The notes: generated from the letters alone by a model not told the origin. Counted from the stretch's first letter, positions 1 to 7,238 are shown. The stretch is DNA of 64,000 nt from an uncultured Bacteroidales bacterium (GCA_937896895.1 CALBNV010000047.1:47494-111493), one strand, 5' to 3'. Translations and numbers: made by a program.

Positions 1-63
1 AATCATGATGATTCCAGACCAGCCACTGCCTTGCTGCTGTGCCGGAGCCTGAAGTAAGAACAT
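1..63 (-). CDS. yajC: Sec translocon accessory protein YajC (N-terminal part, cut by window edge)
   Basis: The first 21 codons of a minus-strand gene are present: ATG at 63, then MFLLQAPAQQQGSGW and the start of a hydrophobic stretch (SGIIMI) at the window edge. YajC proteins of Bacteroidota begin with a short Gln/Gly-rich leader followed by one transmembrane helix, which fits. YajC associates with SecDF and supports export through SecYEG. The gene lies 53 nt downstream of the DUF1573 lipoprotein gene on the same strand, an arrangement known from this phylum. The call rests on a short N-terminus and on context. Confidence 0.75.
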   Translation of the reverse strand, partial: MFLLQAPAQQQGSGWSGIIMI

Positions 64-116
64 GTTTAATGTATTCATTTTTAATAATTTAGTTAGTAAA
101 ATTGTTAGTAATCAAT

Positions 117-566
117 TTAATAATCCAAGACTGTCTCGACGCTTGCTCTGAATACCAAGATTGTCTCTGCTGGATTGGTGTTTGCCTTGACAACAACTCG
201 TCGGCTTTGGATCCCCTTGTGCCCGTCGCTGTCGTAAGTGATTGATATTGTCCCTCCTTCGCCTGGCTTGATAGGCGTCTTCGGGAATGTGATGTTAGTG
301 CAGCCGCAAGTCTTCTCAACCGTGGTGATCAGAAGCGGTGCGTTGCCTTCGTTTTTGAATTTATAAGTGCATGAAACCTTTTCGCCTTGAAGCATCTTGC
401 CGAAGTCGTGCTCTGTTGCCTCAAAAACAATCTTCGGCTCTTTCGTGTTGGTGCCGACTGTCGCCGACGCCGGATTGTTGACCAAGTCGCCGCTCAGTTT
501 CCCGTTGTTTGATTCGCATGAACAAAACATCAAAAAAATCAAAATTGGTATAATCGCCTTTTTCAT
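117..566 (-). CDS. DUF1573 domain lipoprotein
   Basis: A 149-residue exported protein. The frame can be extended five codons upstream to a TTG at 581, but the ATG at 566 (MKKAIIPIL) begins a good lipoprotein signal with the lipobox FCSC. The mature part carries a DUF1573 domain (Ig-like beta sandwich; HDFGKMLQGEKV, then EKTCGCTN and PGEGGTISITYDS), a family abundant in Bacteroidota and of unknown biochemical role. It precedes yajC on the same strand, so a link to envelope biogenesis or export is possible but inferred. The upstream gap to the CHU_C gene holds an 8-bp tandem repeat. Confidence 0.85.
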   Translation of the reverse strand: MKKAIIPILIFLMFCSCESNNGKLSGDLVNNPASATVGTNTKEPKIVFEATEHDFGKMLQGEKVSCTYKFKNEGNAPLLITTVEKTCGCTNITFPKTPIKPGEGGTISITYDSDGHKGIQSRRVVVKANTNPAETILVFRASVETVLDY

Positions 567-595
567 CTCTAAACTTTTCAACTTTATTACTTTGT

Positions 596-640
596 AACTT
601 AATAACTTAATAACTTAATAACTTAATAACTTAATAACTT
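596..640. repeat. 8-bp tandem repeat
   Basis: The unit AACTTAAT is repeated 5.6 times without error. It lies between the stop of the CHU_C gene (645) and the start of the DUF1573 gene, both minus strand. It belongs to the group of short repeats that sit just after minus-strand stop codons in this window. Confidence 0.9.
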
Positions 641-644
641 CTTC

Positions 645-1853
645 CTATCTTCCGCTGTCCCAGATCATTACGGAACCCTGATATTTGTCGTTTCTGTATT
701 GCCCCACGCATTCAAGAACGTAGAAATACGTCCCGTCGGGGAGTTTGCCGCCGTCCCAGTCGTTTCTGTAATCTTTTGATTCATAGACGATTCTGCCCCA
801 TCTGTTGAAGATTACGAGTTTATGGCTGAGATAATATTCGCTTAACGTGACGTATTCGTCATATTCATTGCCGCGTGTCGGTGCGCCGCCGGTCTCATCG
901 TATCCGATGATGAAGAAGTCATTCGTGCCATCGCCGTTCGGGGTGAAGATGTTCGGTATTTTCAGTTTCACCGGCAGCACGAGAATGTCGCTCTCGTAGG
1001 TTGTGTCGCATCCGCAGCTGCTCGTGACGGTGAGGTACGTCTTCACAGGTTTTCCTTCATCGGCTTCCTGGTATGTCTTTGTCGGCGTCGCTTCTGTGTA
1101 ACTTGCGTCGGATTCTCCGAATTTCCAGAAGAAGTTTGTGACTTCCAAGGTGTCGGAGTCGTTGCTGAAGCTCCACGTCGCGAACGGATGCTGGAGGTAA
1201 ACCGTATCTTTCGGGTCTGACGATATTGTAATCAACGGGTTGGGGTAAGCTCTGACGGTGAACTCTCCGTTTTGAGAACACCCTGTTGCAGGATTGGTGA
1301 CTGTGACGGTGTATTTCCTCCTTGCCATCAATGCGATAGCCACCTGCGGGTCGTCAACTTCCTGATAGTTGGTGTGCCATTCGTATGTGTATCGGTAAGG
1401 TTTCACGGTGTCGCCTTCGACGTAGGCCCTCACTTTCGCGGTCTTCCCGTTCTCGGCGGAGTTGTCGCTGCACGTGAGCTTTATCTGGTCAAATTTAATC
1501 TCGAATTTTGGATGCATGTGAATGGTCAGGGCATCGCTGCATTGCTCGGAAGTAGTTGGATTACTGATGTTTACAGAATAAATCGTGTTGTCTTCTTCAA
1601 CTTTTATCAATATGAAATGGCTGTTTGTCGTGTCACATTCAACGCCATTGCGGTACCAGATGTAGTTGTAATCTGGATTGAATTCCACCGAAAGCTTCAG
1701 CTCTTCATTATAACAACTTGTGATTTCATCGCCGACCTGTATACTGTCAATCAATATCTCACAATTAATCTGCGCTTTTGTGCTGAATGATGCAAATGTC
1801 AGAAAAACAATAAGATATACTATTATATAGTGTGATTTTCCGCTTTTATTCAT
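645..1853 (-). CDS. Secreted protein with PKD-like region and CHU_C (T9SS type B) C-terminal domain
   Basis: A 402-residue exported protein. The ATG at 1853 starts a signal peptide (MNKSGKSHYIIVYLIVFL ending STKAQ); the longer frame begins at TTG 1874, which overlaps the promoter. The middle holds Ig/PKD-like beta domains (CSDNSAENGKT, then WSFSNDSDTLEVTNFFWKFG). The last ~90 residues match the gliding-motility-associated C-terminal domain: IPNIFTPNGDGTNDFF, VIFNRWGRIVYES, WDGGKLPDGTYFYVLE. This domain directs proteins through the type IX secretion system to the cell surface. No catalytic motif is visible, so a surface-structural or adhesive role is an inference. Confidence 0.88.
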   Translation of the reverse strand: MNKSGKSHYIIVYLIVFLTFASFSTKAQINCEILIDSIQVGDEITSCYNEELKLSVEFNPDYNYIWYRNGVECDTTNSHFILIKVEEDNTIYSVNISNPTTSEQCSDALTIHMHPKFEIKFDQIKLTCSDNSAENGKTAKVRAYVEGDTVKPYRYTYEWHTNYQEVDDPQVAIALMARRKYTVTVTNPATGCSQNGEFTVRAYPNPLITISSDPKDTVYLQHPFATWSFSNDSDTLEVTNFFWKFGESDASYTEATPTKTYQEADEGKPVKTYLTVTSSCGCDTTYESDILVLPVKLKIPNIFTPNGDGTNDFFIIGYDETGGAPTRGNEYDEYVTLSEYYLSHKLVIFNRWGRIVYESKDYRNDWDGGKLPDGTYFYVLECVGQYRNDKYQGSVMIWDSGR

Positions 1854-1871
1854 ATTGAAAAATTTGAATTG

Positions 1872-1879
1872 CAAAAATA
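1872..1879 (-). promoter_or_regulatory. Promoter -7 element of the CHU_C gene
   Basis: On the minus strand this reads TATTTTTG, the Bacteroidota TAnnTTTG -7 box, 18 nt upstream of the ATG at 1853. It overlaps the alternative TTG start, which supports the later start. No convincing -33 box is seen. Confidence 0.6.
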
Positions 1880-2051
1880 GTAAAAAATCTCAAATATTAA
1901 TGTGAAATATCGCTTTTTATTATGTATGTTATGATAATTTTGTTTTGGTGTCAAAATGGCGTTTCTTATCAAAATATTTTAAAAATTATGACAAAATGTC
2001 GTGTTCTTTTGTTTGGTTTGAAAATTGATAAACGGCGCGGAAAAACAAAAG

Positions 2052-2058
2052 AAAGGAG
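2052..2058 (+). promoter_or_regulatory. Strong Shine-Dalgarno site of clpB
   Basis: AAAGGAG lies 7 nt before the ATG at 2066. Most genes in this window, as usual in Bacteroidota, have no such site. It fixes the clpB start and argues that the protein truly begins without the N-domain. Confidence 0.75.
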
Positions 2059-2065
2059 TTGAAAA

Positions 2066-4147
2066 ATGGAAGATAGAACGAATAACCAACGGAATCAGCA
2101 GGGTTATGAATCTTTGAACAAATTTGCGCGAAACCTCAACGAGCTTGCAGAAAAAGGTAGGCTCGACCCTGTGATTGGCCGTGACGAGGAGATACGCCGC
2201 GTCTTGCAGATCTTGTCGAGGCGCACGAAGAACAATCCGATTTTGATTGGTGAGCCTGGCGTCGGCAAGACGGCCATCGCCGAGGGGCTTGCCGAACGTA
2301 TCGTCAGCGGCGACGTGCCTGAAAACCTGAAGTCGCGCAAGGTGTATTCCCTTGATATGGGCGCACTTATAGCCGGCGCGATGTACAAGGGCGAGTTTGA
2401 GGAACGCCTAAAGTCGGTCATCAAGGAAGTGGTGGAAAGCAATGGTGAGGTGATACTTTTCATCGATGAGATTCACACTTTGGTCGGTGCCGGCGGCGGC
2501 GAAGGCGCGATGGACGCGGCGAATATCCTGAAGCCGGCGTTGGCGCGTGGCGAGTTGCGTGCCATCGGCGCAACCACGCTGAACGAATACCAGAAGTATT
2601 TTGAGAAAGACAAGGCGCTTGAACGGCGTTTCCAGATCGTGACGATTGACGAGCCTGACGAGCAGTCGGCGATTTCTATCCTGCGCGGCTTGAAGGAGAA
2701 GTACGAGACGCACCATCAGGTTAGGATTCTCGATGAGGCGATAATATCCGCCGTCGAACTCTCAATACGTTATATATCAGACCGTTTCCTTCCCGACAAG
2801 GCGATCGACTTGATCGACGAGGCGGCATCGCGCTTGAGGCTTCAGATCAACTCTGTGCCGGAAGAACTTGAAGATGTTCAACGGAAAATCCGCCAGATCG
2901 AGATTGAGCGCGAGGCGATAAAACGTGAGAACGATGCCGCGAAAGTTGAAGAATTGACGAAGACTATCAATGAGTTGGTTGAAGAACGCGATGGTATCAG
3001 AATGCGTTGGGAGACAGAGCGCGGCTTTGTCGAGAAGATTCAGCGCGAGAAGAAAAACATCGAACGTTACAGATATGAAGCTGATGTCGCCGAGCGCGAA
3101 GGCGACTACGGCAAGGTCGCTGAGTTGAGGTACGGCAGAATCGTGAGCTCGGAGGCAGAGATCGAAAAGGCCAAGGAACAACTTCGGACTGTGCAAGGCG
3201 ACAAGCCGCTTGTTGATGAGGAGGTTGACGCTGACGACGTCGCCGAGATAGTGTCGCGCTGGACGGGCATTCCAGTCCATAAAATGATGCAGAGTGAACG
3301 CGAGAAATTGTTAAATCTCGAGTCGGAGCTTCACAAACGCGTCGTGGGGCAGGACGATGCGATAACGGCTGTGTCGGACGCAATCAGGAGGAGTAGGGCC
3401 GGGCTTCAGGATGCGAAAAGACCTATCGGGTCGTTCATCTTCCTCGGCACCACCGGTGTCGGGAAGACAGAGCTCGCAAAAGCACTCGCAGAGTTTTTGT
3501 TCGACAACGAAAACAACATGGTGAGGATAGATATGTCTGAATATCAAGAACGTCACACCGTTTCCCGTCTGATCGGCGCGCCTCCAGGATATGTGGGCTA
3601 CGAGGAAAGCGGACAGCTGACGGAGGCGGTGCGACGCAAACCGTATTCCGTGGTGCTCCTCGATGAGATCGAAAAGGCGCATCCTGATGTGTTCAACATC
3701 TTGCTGCAAGTCTTGGACGACGGACGCCTGACCGACAACAAAGGCCGTTTGGTTGACTTTAAGAACACCATCATCATCATGACATCAAACGTGCCGGAAG
3801 ATGAGCTGAAGTCGCATTTCAGACCGGAATTTCTGAATAGGATCGATGATATAATTGTGTTTAAGCAACTTAATGAGAATCAGATAATTGAAGTTGTCTC
3901 CATGCAGTTTGAACATGTCAGGCAGATGCTGAAGCCCAACGGGATTGATATAAACATGACCGAGGCGTCGATGAAGTACATGGCGCACATCAGCTACGAC
4001 CCGCAATATGGTGCTCGACCTGTGAAGCGGATGATGCAGCGTGAGCTGTTGAATGAACTGTCGAAGATGGTCTTGGCTGAAAAGATTGACAAAAATCATC
4101 CGATAACTATTGATTATGACGGTAATGGGTTGATTTTCAATAATTAG
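2066..4147 (+). CDS. clpB: ClpB-type AAA+ disaggregase lacking the N-terminal domain
   Basis: A 693-residue Hsp100 ATPase. It begins directly at the linker into nucleotide-binding domain 1 (LNELAEKGRLDPVIGRDEEI). NBD1 has Walker A GEPGVGKTA, Walker B VILFIDEIH and pore-loop Tyr in MYKGEFEER. A long middle coiled coil (about residues 340-470) marks it as ClpB rather than ClpA/C. NBD2 has GTTGVGKTE, VVLLDEIEKAHPD and pore loop GYVGYEE. ClpB normally has about 860 residues, so the ~150-residue Clp_N substrate domain is absent. After sensor-1 (IIIMTSN) the segment before FRPEFLNRID is shortened by roughly 20-30 residues compared with E. coli ClpB. With DnaK it would resolve protein aggregates in the cytoplasm. 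A stem-loop terminator follows. Confidence 0.93.
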   Translation: MEDRTNNQRNQQGYESLNKFARNLNELAEKGRLDPVIGRDEEIRRVLQILSRRTKNNPILIGEPGVGKTAIAEGLAERIVSGDVPENLKSRKVYSLDMGALIAGAMYKGEFEERLKSVIKEVVESNGEVILFIDEIHTLVGAGGGEGAMDAANILKPALARGELRAIGATTLNEYQKYFEKDKALERRFQIVTIDEPDEQSAISILRGLKEKYETHHQVRILDEAIISAVELSIRYISDRFLPDKAIDLIDEAASRLRLQINSVPEELEDVQRKIRQIEIEREAIKRENDAAKVEELTKTINELVEERDGIRMRWETERGFVEKIQREKKNIERYRYEADVAEREGDYGKVAELRYGRIVSSEAEIEKAKEQLRTVQGDKPLVDEEVDADDVAEIVSRWTGIPVHKMMQSEREKLLNLESELHKRVVGQDDAITAVSDAIRRSRAGLQDAKRPIGSFIFLGTTGVGKTELAKALAEFLFDNENNMVRIDMSEYQERHTVSRLIGAPPGYVGYEESGQLTEAVRRKPYSVVLLDEIEKAHPDVFNILLQVLDDGRLTDNKGRLVDFKNTIIIMTSNVPEDELKSHFRPEFLNRIDDIIVFKQLNENQIIEVVSMQFEHVRQMLKPNGIDINMTEASMKYMAHISYDPQYGARPVKRMMQRELLNELSKMVLAEKIDKNHPITIDYDGNGLIFNN

Positions 4148-4169
4148 CAAAAAATATTTGCTGTAAAAA

Positions 4170-4220
4170 TTTCGGGAATAAGAAGACGGCGCATTGTCGT
4201 TTCCTGTTCCCGAAAAATTT
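4170..4220 (+). terminator. Stem-loop terminator of clpB
   Basis: The arms TTTCGGGAA (4170-4178) and TTCCCGAAA (4207-4215) are perfectly complementary, with a 28-nt loop, and are followed by a T-rich run. Confidence 0.65.
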
Positions 4221-4243
4221 TTTAAAATAATTCAAAAAAAATA

Positions 4244-4274
4244 TTGCATTTGTAAAAAACAAATCATATCTTTG
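4244..4274 (+). promoter_or_regulatory. Promoter of the RRM protein gene
   Basis: TTG (4244-4246), 20-nt spacer, TATCTTTG (4267-4274): a textbook Bacteroidota promoter. The ATG follows 57 nt after the -7 box. Confidence 0.75.
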
Positions 4275-4331
4275 CCGCGTGTTTTGTAAAACATTGTGTT
4301 ACAGTTTATTAAATCAAATCATCCTTGAGTT

Positions 4332-4592
4332 ATGAAGATTTTTATCGCAAAGTTATCTCCTAAGACGACATCAGATGATGTCAAGAAATTGTTCGAAAAG
4401 TACGGGAAAGTGTCGGTTTGCAAGGTCATCATGGACCACGAGACGAAACGTTCGAAATGCTACGGATTCGTTGAAATGCCCATAGAAAACGAGGCGTACG
4501 TGGCGGTTGTCGAGACCGACAACATGGAATTTATGGGCAGTGTTATCGACGTGAAGAAATCAAAACCACAGCCTGTTGTATCGAAGAAATAG
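4332..4592 (+). CDS. Small RNA-binding protein, single RRM
   Basis: An 86-residue protein that is essentially one RNA recognition motif. RNP2 is KIFIAKLS near the N-terminus and RNP1 is KCYGFVEM around residue 46, between which the usual helix SDDVKKLFEKYGKV is seen. A short basic tail follows (KKSKPQPVVSKK). Such small RRM proteins are common and abundant in Bacteroidota, which lack several classical RNA chaperones; they bind single-stranded RNA and probably act post-transcriptionally, but targets cannot be read from sequence. It has its own promoter and stands alone between clpB and a tRNA gene. Confidence 0.9.
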   Translation: MKIFIAKLSPKTTSDDVKKLFEKYGKVSVCKVIMDHETKRSKCYGFVEMPIENEAYVAVVETDNMEFMGSVIDVKKSKPQPVVSKK

Positions 4593-4649
4593 TTTCAATT
4601 ATTTGATTTTCAACTAATTGAGCTGAGTAAAATTATTTTTGCAAATTTG

Positions 4650-4679
4650 TTTGCTGAATTGCAAAAAATTGTATCTTTG
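4650..4679 (+). promoter_or_regulatory. Promoter of tRNA-Arg
   Basis: TTTG (4650-4653), 18-nt spacer, TATCTTTG (4672-4679), 18 nt before the tRNA 5' end. Confidence 0.75.
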
Positions 4680-4697
4680 CACTCGCAAAAAAGCAAT

Positions 4698-4771
4698 GGT
4701 CTGGTAGCTCAGCTGGATAGAGCAACAGCCTTCTAAGCTGTGGGTCTTGGGTTCGAATCCCAACCGGATCA
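4698..4771 (+). tRNA. tRNA-Arg (anticodon UCU)
   Basis: A full cloverleaf can be drawn: acceptor GGTCTGG/CCGGATC with two G-U pairs, D-stem GCTC/GAGC, anticodon stem ACAGC/GCTGT with loop CTTCTAA, T-stem TTGGG/CCCAA with TTCGAAT. The anticodon TCT decodes AGA/AGG. U36 and A37 make it a t6A substrate. The CCA end is not encoded. Confidence 0.96.
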
Positions 4772-4776
4772 CGAGT

Positions 4777-4815
4777 AAGCCAATTAGTTGTGAATCAACT
4801 GGTTGGCTTTTTGTT
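4777..4815 (+). terminator. Terminator after tRNA-Arg
   Basis: A 14-nt arm pairs AAGCCAA with TTGGCTT and AGTTG with CAACT around a TGAAT loop, with a small internal TT/GG mismatch, and is followed by T-rich sequence. It separates the tRNA from tsaC. Confidence 0.85.
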
Positions 4816-4835
4816 TTTCAATTTAGTTTAGAAAT

Positions 4836-5447
4836 ATGTTTCTGCAAATTCATCCGGAGAATCCGAATCCGAGGCACATCAAGATGATATTGGAATGTCT
4901 TGATAATGACGGGGTTATCATATTCCCGACAGACACCATCTATGGTATCGGGTGCAGCATTAACAGCACCAAGGCCTTCGAGCGCATCGCGCAGATCAAG
5001 GGGATAAAGAAAGAAAAGGCGCATTTCTCGTTCATCTTCAATGATTTGAGCATGTTGTCGGAGTTCACCAAGCCGATAAACAACGATGTCTTCAAGCTGA
5101 TGAAACGGAATCTCCCCGGTGCATTCACGTTCATTTTGGAGGCGAACAACAACATCCCGAAAATCTTGCAGAGCAAGCGCAAGACGATAGGCATCAGGGT
5201 GCCAGACCAGCCTATAATCACCAACATCGTGAAGGAATACGGCCGTCCGATAATGACAACTTCCATCCTCGACGAGGACGAAATTTCCGGTTTTCTGACC
5301 GACCCTGAGGAGATAAATGAGCGTTACAAGAACAAGGTTGACATCATCATTGACGGTGGAGCGGGGGGTAATCAGGAGAGTACTGTGGTCGATTGCACTG
5401 GTAATGAGATAGTTATAGTGCGTCAGGGCAAGGGTGAACTTGACTGA
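4836..5447 (+). CDS. tsaC: L-threonylcarbamoyladenylate synthase (TsaC/YrdC/Sua5 family)
   Basis: A 203-residue cytoplasmic enzyme that makes threonylcarbamoyl-AMP from threonine, bicarbonate and ATP, the first step of t6A37 modification in tRNAs reading ANN codons. The YrdC fold is recognised by IIFPTDTIYGIGC near residue 30, KGIKKEKAHFSF (lysines of the active cleft), LPGAFTFILEA and KTIGIRVPD. The length fits a YrdC domain with a short tail, without the C-terminal Sua5 domain. It lies between tRNA-Arg(UCU) and tRNA-Lys(UUU), both expected substrates of the pathway. No clear TAnnTTTG box precedes it, so it may depend on readthrough of the tRNA-Arg terminator or on a weak promoter. Confidence 0.93.
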   Translation: MFLQIHPENPNPRHIKMILECLDNDGVIIFPTDTIYGIGCSINSTKAFERIAQIKGIKKEKAHFSFIFNDLSMLSEFTKPINNDVFKLMKRNLPGAFTFILEANNNIPKILQSKRKTIGIRVPDQPIITNIVKEYGRPIMTTSILDEDEISGFLTDPEEINERYKNKVDIIIDGGAGGNQESTVVDCTGNEIVIVRQGKGELD

Positions 5448-5463
5448 AAAAAAATGAAAAATT

Positions 5464-5497
5464 TTTGTCGCGCATATTGAAAAAAGTAGTACTTTTG
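5464..5497 (+). promoter_or_regulatory. Promoter of tRNA-Lys
   Basis: TACTTTTG (5490-5497) is a good -7 box; TTTG at 5464-5467 is a possible -33 box with a slightly long spacer of 22 nt. Confidence 0.65.
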
Positions 5498-5544
5498 CAC
5501 TCGCAAACGGAACGGATACGCCGGCAGTGGCGTGGATGTTCAAC

Positions 5545-5617
5545 GACTTGGTAGCTCAGCAGGTAGAGCATCACACTTTTAATGTGGGGGTCCTGGGTTC
5601 GAGCCCCAGCCAGGTCA
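5545..5617 (+). tRNA. tRNA-Lys (anticodon UUU)
   Basis: Acceptor GACTTGG/CCAGGTC, D-stem GCTC/GAGC, anticodon stem TCACA/TGTGG with loop CTTTTAA, T-stem CTGGG/CCCAG. The anticodon TTT decodes AAA/AAG. U36-A37 makes it a t6A substrate. CCA is not encoded. Confidence 0.96.
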
Positions 5618-5658
5618 CAAATTTTAGGGGTTAATTTTTGCAAGTAAACAATGCATCA

Positions 5659-5690
5659 GGGTTAAAGGTCACTTTAGCCCTTTTTGTTTT
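5659..5690 (+). terminator. Terminator after tRNA-Lys
   Basis: GGGTTAAAG pairs with CTTTAGCCC (one G-U) around GTCA and is followed by TTTTTGTTTT. Between this and the gene at 5905 no credible coding region is seen. Confidence 0.85.
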
Positions 5691-5877
5691 ATATTTTTGA
5701 ATATCAATCACTTACAAAGGCGAAAATTAAAGGAAAAAACCTGAAAAATTGGCAGAAAAATAGTAGAAAAACACCCCGGAAAACGGCTTTTTTCGGCGTT
5801 ACTGGCAGATTACGACCTATAGGTCTAATTATTTTCAAACTTTATTTTAATACCCGCTCCATTACGCCAAAATTCAC

Positions 5878-5885
5878 TATTTTTG
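5878..5885 (+). promoter_or_regulatory. Promoter -7 element of the YqaE/PAS pair
   Basis: TATTTTTG, 19 nt before the ATG at 5905. No clear -33 box. Confidence 0.55.
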
Positions 5886-5904
5886 CAAAAAAATTAAATC
5901 TAAC

Positions 5905-6060
5905 ATGTCGTTTTTGAGAGTCCTTTTGGCAATCCTGTTTCCGCCGCTGTCGGTCATCGATTGCGGCTGCGGTTCGGTCATCATAGTTTTCCTGCTCACA
6001 CTCTGCGGCTGGGTGCCAGGAGTGATTGGCGCATTGGTTATCCTGAATAAAAATTGCTGA
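5905..6060 (+). CDS. YqaE/Pmp3 family membrane micro-protein
   Basis: A 51-residue protein. It reads MSFLRVLLAILFPPLSV at the N-terminus, has Cys residues in IDCGCG, and a second hydrophobic helix ending GWVPGVIGALVIL. This is the complete Pmp3/YqaE (UPF0057) pattern: two transmembrane helices with an FPP motif in the first and a GxxPG turn in the second. The family is linked to membrane potential and salt or cold stress in yeast and plants; its bacterial role is poorly known. It has its own promoter and is followed after 4 nt by a PAS protein, so the two are almost certainly co-transcribed. Confidence 0.9.
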   Translation: MSFLRVLLAILFPPLSVIDCGCGSVIIVFLLTLCGWVPGVIGALVILNKNC

Positions 6061-6064
6061 TAAC

Positions 6065-6403
6065 ATGAAAGACTTCAACTATCTTGAAAACGTCGATTTT
6101 GCCGCCACCGTGTGCGACAAAGACGGAGTCGTGCTTTACCAAAACGCTTGCGCCCGTGACCGTGATGGCGATGTCGCCGGAAAAAATCTGTTCGGTTGCC
6201 ACAAGAAAGCGACAGCTGAATTTATCCGCCAGATGATAGCCACCGGCAAAAGCAACACCTACGAGGTCATACGTCACGGAAAACGTAAATTGCTGCATCA
6301 AACGCCTTGGTTTGACGAGCCGTCAGGACCGGTCGCCGGACTCATCGAGATAGCCATCGACTTGCCGGAGAAACACACGGTCTTGAATAAAGATGGTGAG
6401 TGA
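6065..6403 (+). CDS. Stand-alone PAS domain protein
   Basis: A 112-residue soluble protein that is one PAS domain: FAATVCDKDGVVLYQNACA (first strands), GKNLFGCHKKAT (helix with a conserved Cys-His) and VAGLIEIAIDLPE (last strands). It has no output domain, so it must act by binding a partner. Similar single-PAS proteins with the FxCH element occur in Bacteroidota and Clostridia. It follows the Pmp3-like membrane protein by 4 nt, which suggests a sensory function related to the membrane state, but that is inference. It converges with the next gene, ending 9 nt before its stop. Confidence 0.8.
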   Translation: MKDFNYLENVDFAATVCDKDGVVLYQNACARDRDGDVAGKNLFGCHKKATAEFIRQMIATGKSNTYEVIRHGKRKLLHQTPWFDEPSGPVAGLIEIAIDLPEKHTVLNKDGE

Positions 6404-6412
6404 TTGTGATCA

Positions 6413-7123
6413 CTATCCCATCGTGTCTGCAATTTCATCAACCTCAAATTTCTGGTGGCAGTCACGACACACGAATTTGTTTTCGCAGTCAAAGTCTTCA
6501 AATGCATATAAGTCGTCTCCGCCGCATACCGGGCAGCAGCACTCCGATAAAATTATCAGCTCACTTTCCCTGAAATCGCCGTCGCAGTCGCTGCAATGAT
6601 AACGTCTGTTTCCGTATTCATTTTCTCTAATGTACAACAGCGAACTTCCACACACAGGACAATAATGGTCATCGTCATCAATCATTTCACCTTCAGAATC
6701 TTCTTCGTCTTCATCTTCATCATCATCATCTTCTTCTTCATCATCGTCATCTTCTTCATCATCGTCTTCTTCATCCGCATAGATGTCATCGCCATCCTCG
6801 GTCTCATCACAGATTGCCGGCTTGCTTTCAATTATCTCAACAATGCCACGATTTGAACTTTCTTCCTTTTCATTTTCAATTTTTCGGGCGAAATGACTGC
6901 ATGTTAAATATATTGCAATAAAAATCCCAACAGCGATAAAGAAAGCGACGGTTGAATCCAAAACAATTGCAAAAACAACTAATCCGACAAATCCAATAAT
7001 CCAAGCAGCAACATGGGCGCACCCTTTTCTTTCGACAAAAGACATCAATACTGCTACGACCACAGCGAATGGTGCAGCATCAATAAAAGCATCAAAGATT
7101 GACAAAATAATTGCGGCATTCAT
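6413..7123 (-). CDS. Membrane protein with acidic tract and two C-terminal zinc ribbons
   Basis: A 236-residue protein of unknown function. The ATG at 7123 (MNAAIILSIF) is preferred over an upstream extension because it starts the first hydrophobic helix. Two or three transmembrane segments fill residues 1-75. A long, almost pure Asp/Glu tract follows at about residues 105-150. Two CPVCG...CxxC modules form zinc ribbons: YCPVCGSSLLY with YHCSDCDGDF, and CCPVCGGDDLY with FVCRDCHQKF. The acidic tract is encoded by GAT/GAA repeats that could be unstable in copy number. The membrane anchor plus zinc ribbons suggests binding of protein or nucleic acid at the inner membrane, which is inference. Its leader RNA has two strong hairpins. 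Confidence 0.7.
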   Translation of the reverse strand: MNAAIILSIFDAFIDAAPFAVVVAVLMSFVERKGCAHVAAWIIGFVGLVVFAIVLDSTVAFFIAVGIFIAIYLTCSHFARKIENEKEESSNRGIVEIIESKPAICDETEDGDDIYADEEDDDEEDDDDEEEDDDDEDEDEEDSEGEMIDDDDHYCPVCGSSLLYIRENEYGNRRYHCSDCDGDFRESELIILSECCCPVCGGDDLYAFEDFDCENKFVCRDCHQKFEVDEIADTMG

Positions 7124-7162
7124 ATTTGTTATTTTTTTCAAATAACTCAACAACTCTACTGG

Positions 7163-7192
7163 CACGACGCGACATCATCCACCAACGTCGTG
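7163..7192 (-). promoter_or_regulatory. Second leader hairpin of the zinc-ribbon membrane protein
   Basis: CACGACG (7163-7169) pairs perfectly with CGTCGTG (7186-7192) in the leader between the predicted start of transcription and the ATG at 7123. Confidence 0.45.
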
Positions 7193-7198
7193 ACACAA

Positions 7199-7238
7199 TT
7201 GTCAGCCGCCATTCCGAGAGGAATTTGGCGGCTGACAA
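7199..7238 (-). promoter_or_regulatory. Long hairpin at the 5' end of the zinc-ribbon gene transcript
   Basis: A 12-bp perfect stem (7199-7210 with 7227-7238) is extended by ATTCC/GGAAT around a GAGA loop. The predicted -7 box (7236-7243) touches one end, so the transcript would begin inside or next to this stem. The hairpin also lies after the T9SS gene ending at 7269, but no T-run follows it on that strand, so a terminator is less likely. Confidence 0.5.

Noticed and set aside
4818..5543. Antisense frame of 241 codons over tsaC
   Set aside because: It covers a recognised TsaC gene and runs into the tRNA-Lys promoter; no motifs.
4698..5617. tRNA genes considered as attachment sites of an integrated element
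   Set aside because: No integrase, no direct repeat of the tRNA 3' end, and the content between them is the housekeeping gene tsaC.
5684..5917. Possible 77-residue protein between tRNA-Lys and the Pmp3-like gene
   Set aside because: It starts inside the terminator T-run, has low-complexity Lys-rich sequence and overlaps the promoter and start of the Pmp3-like gene.
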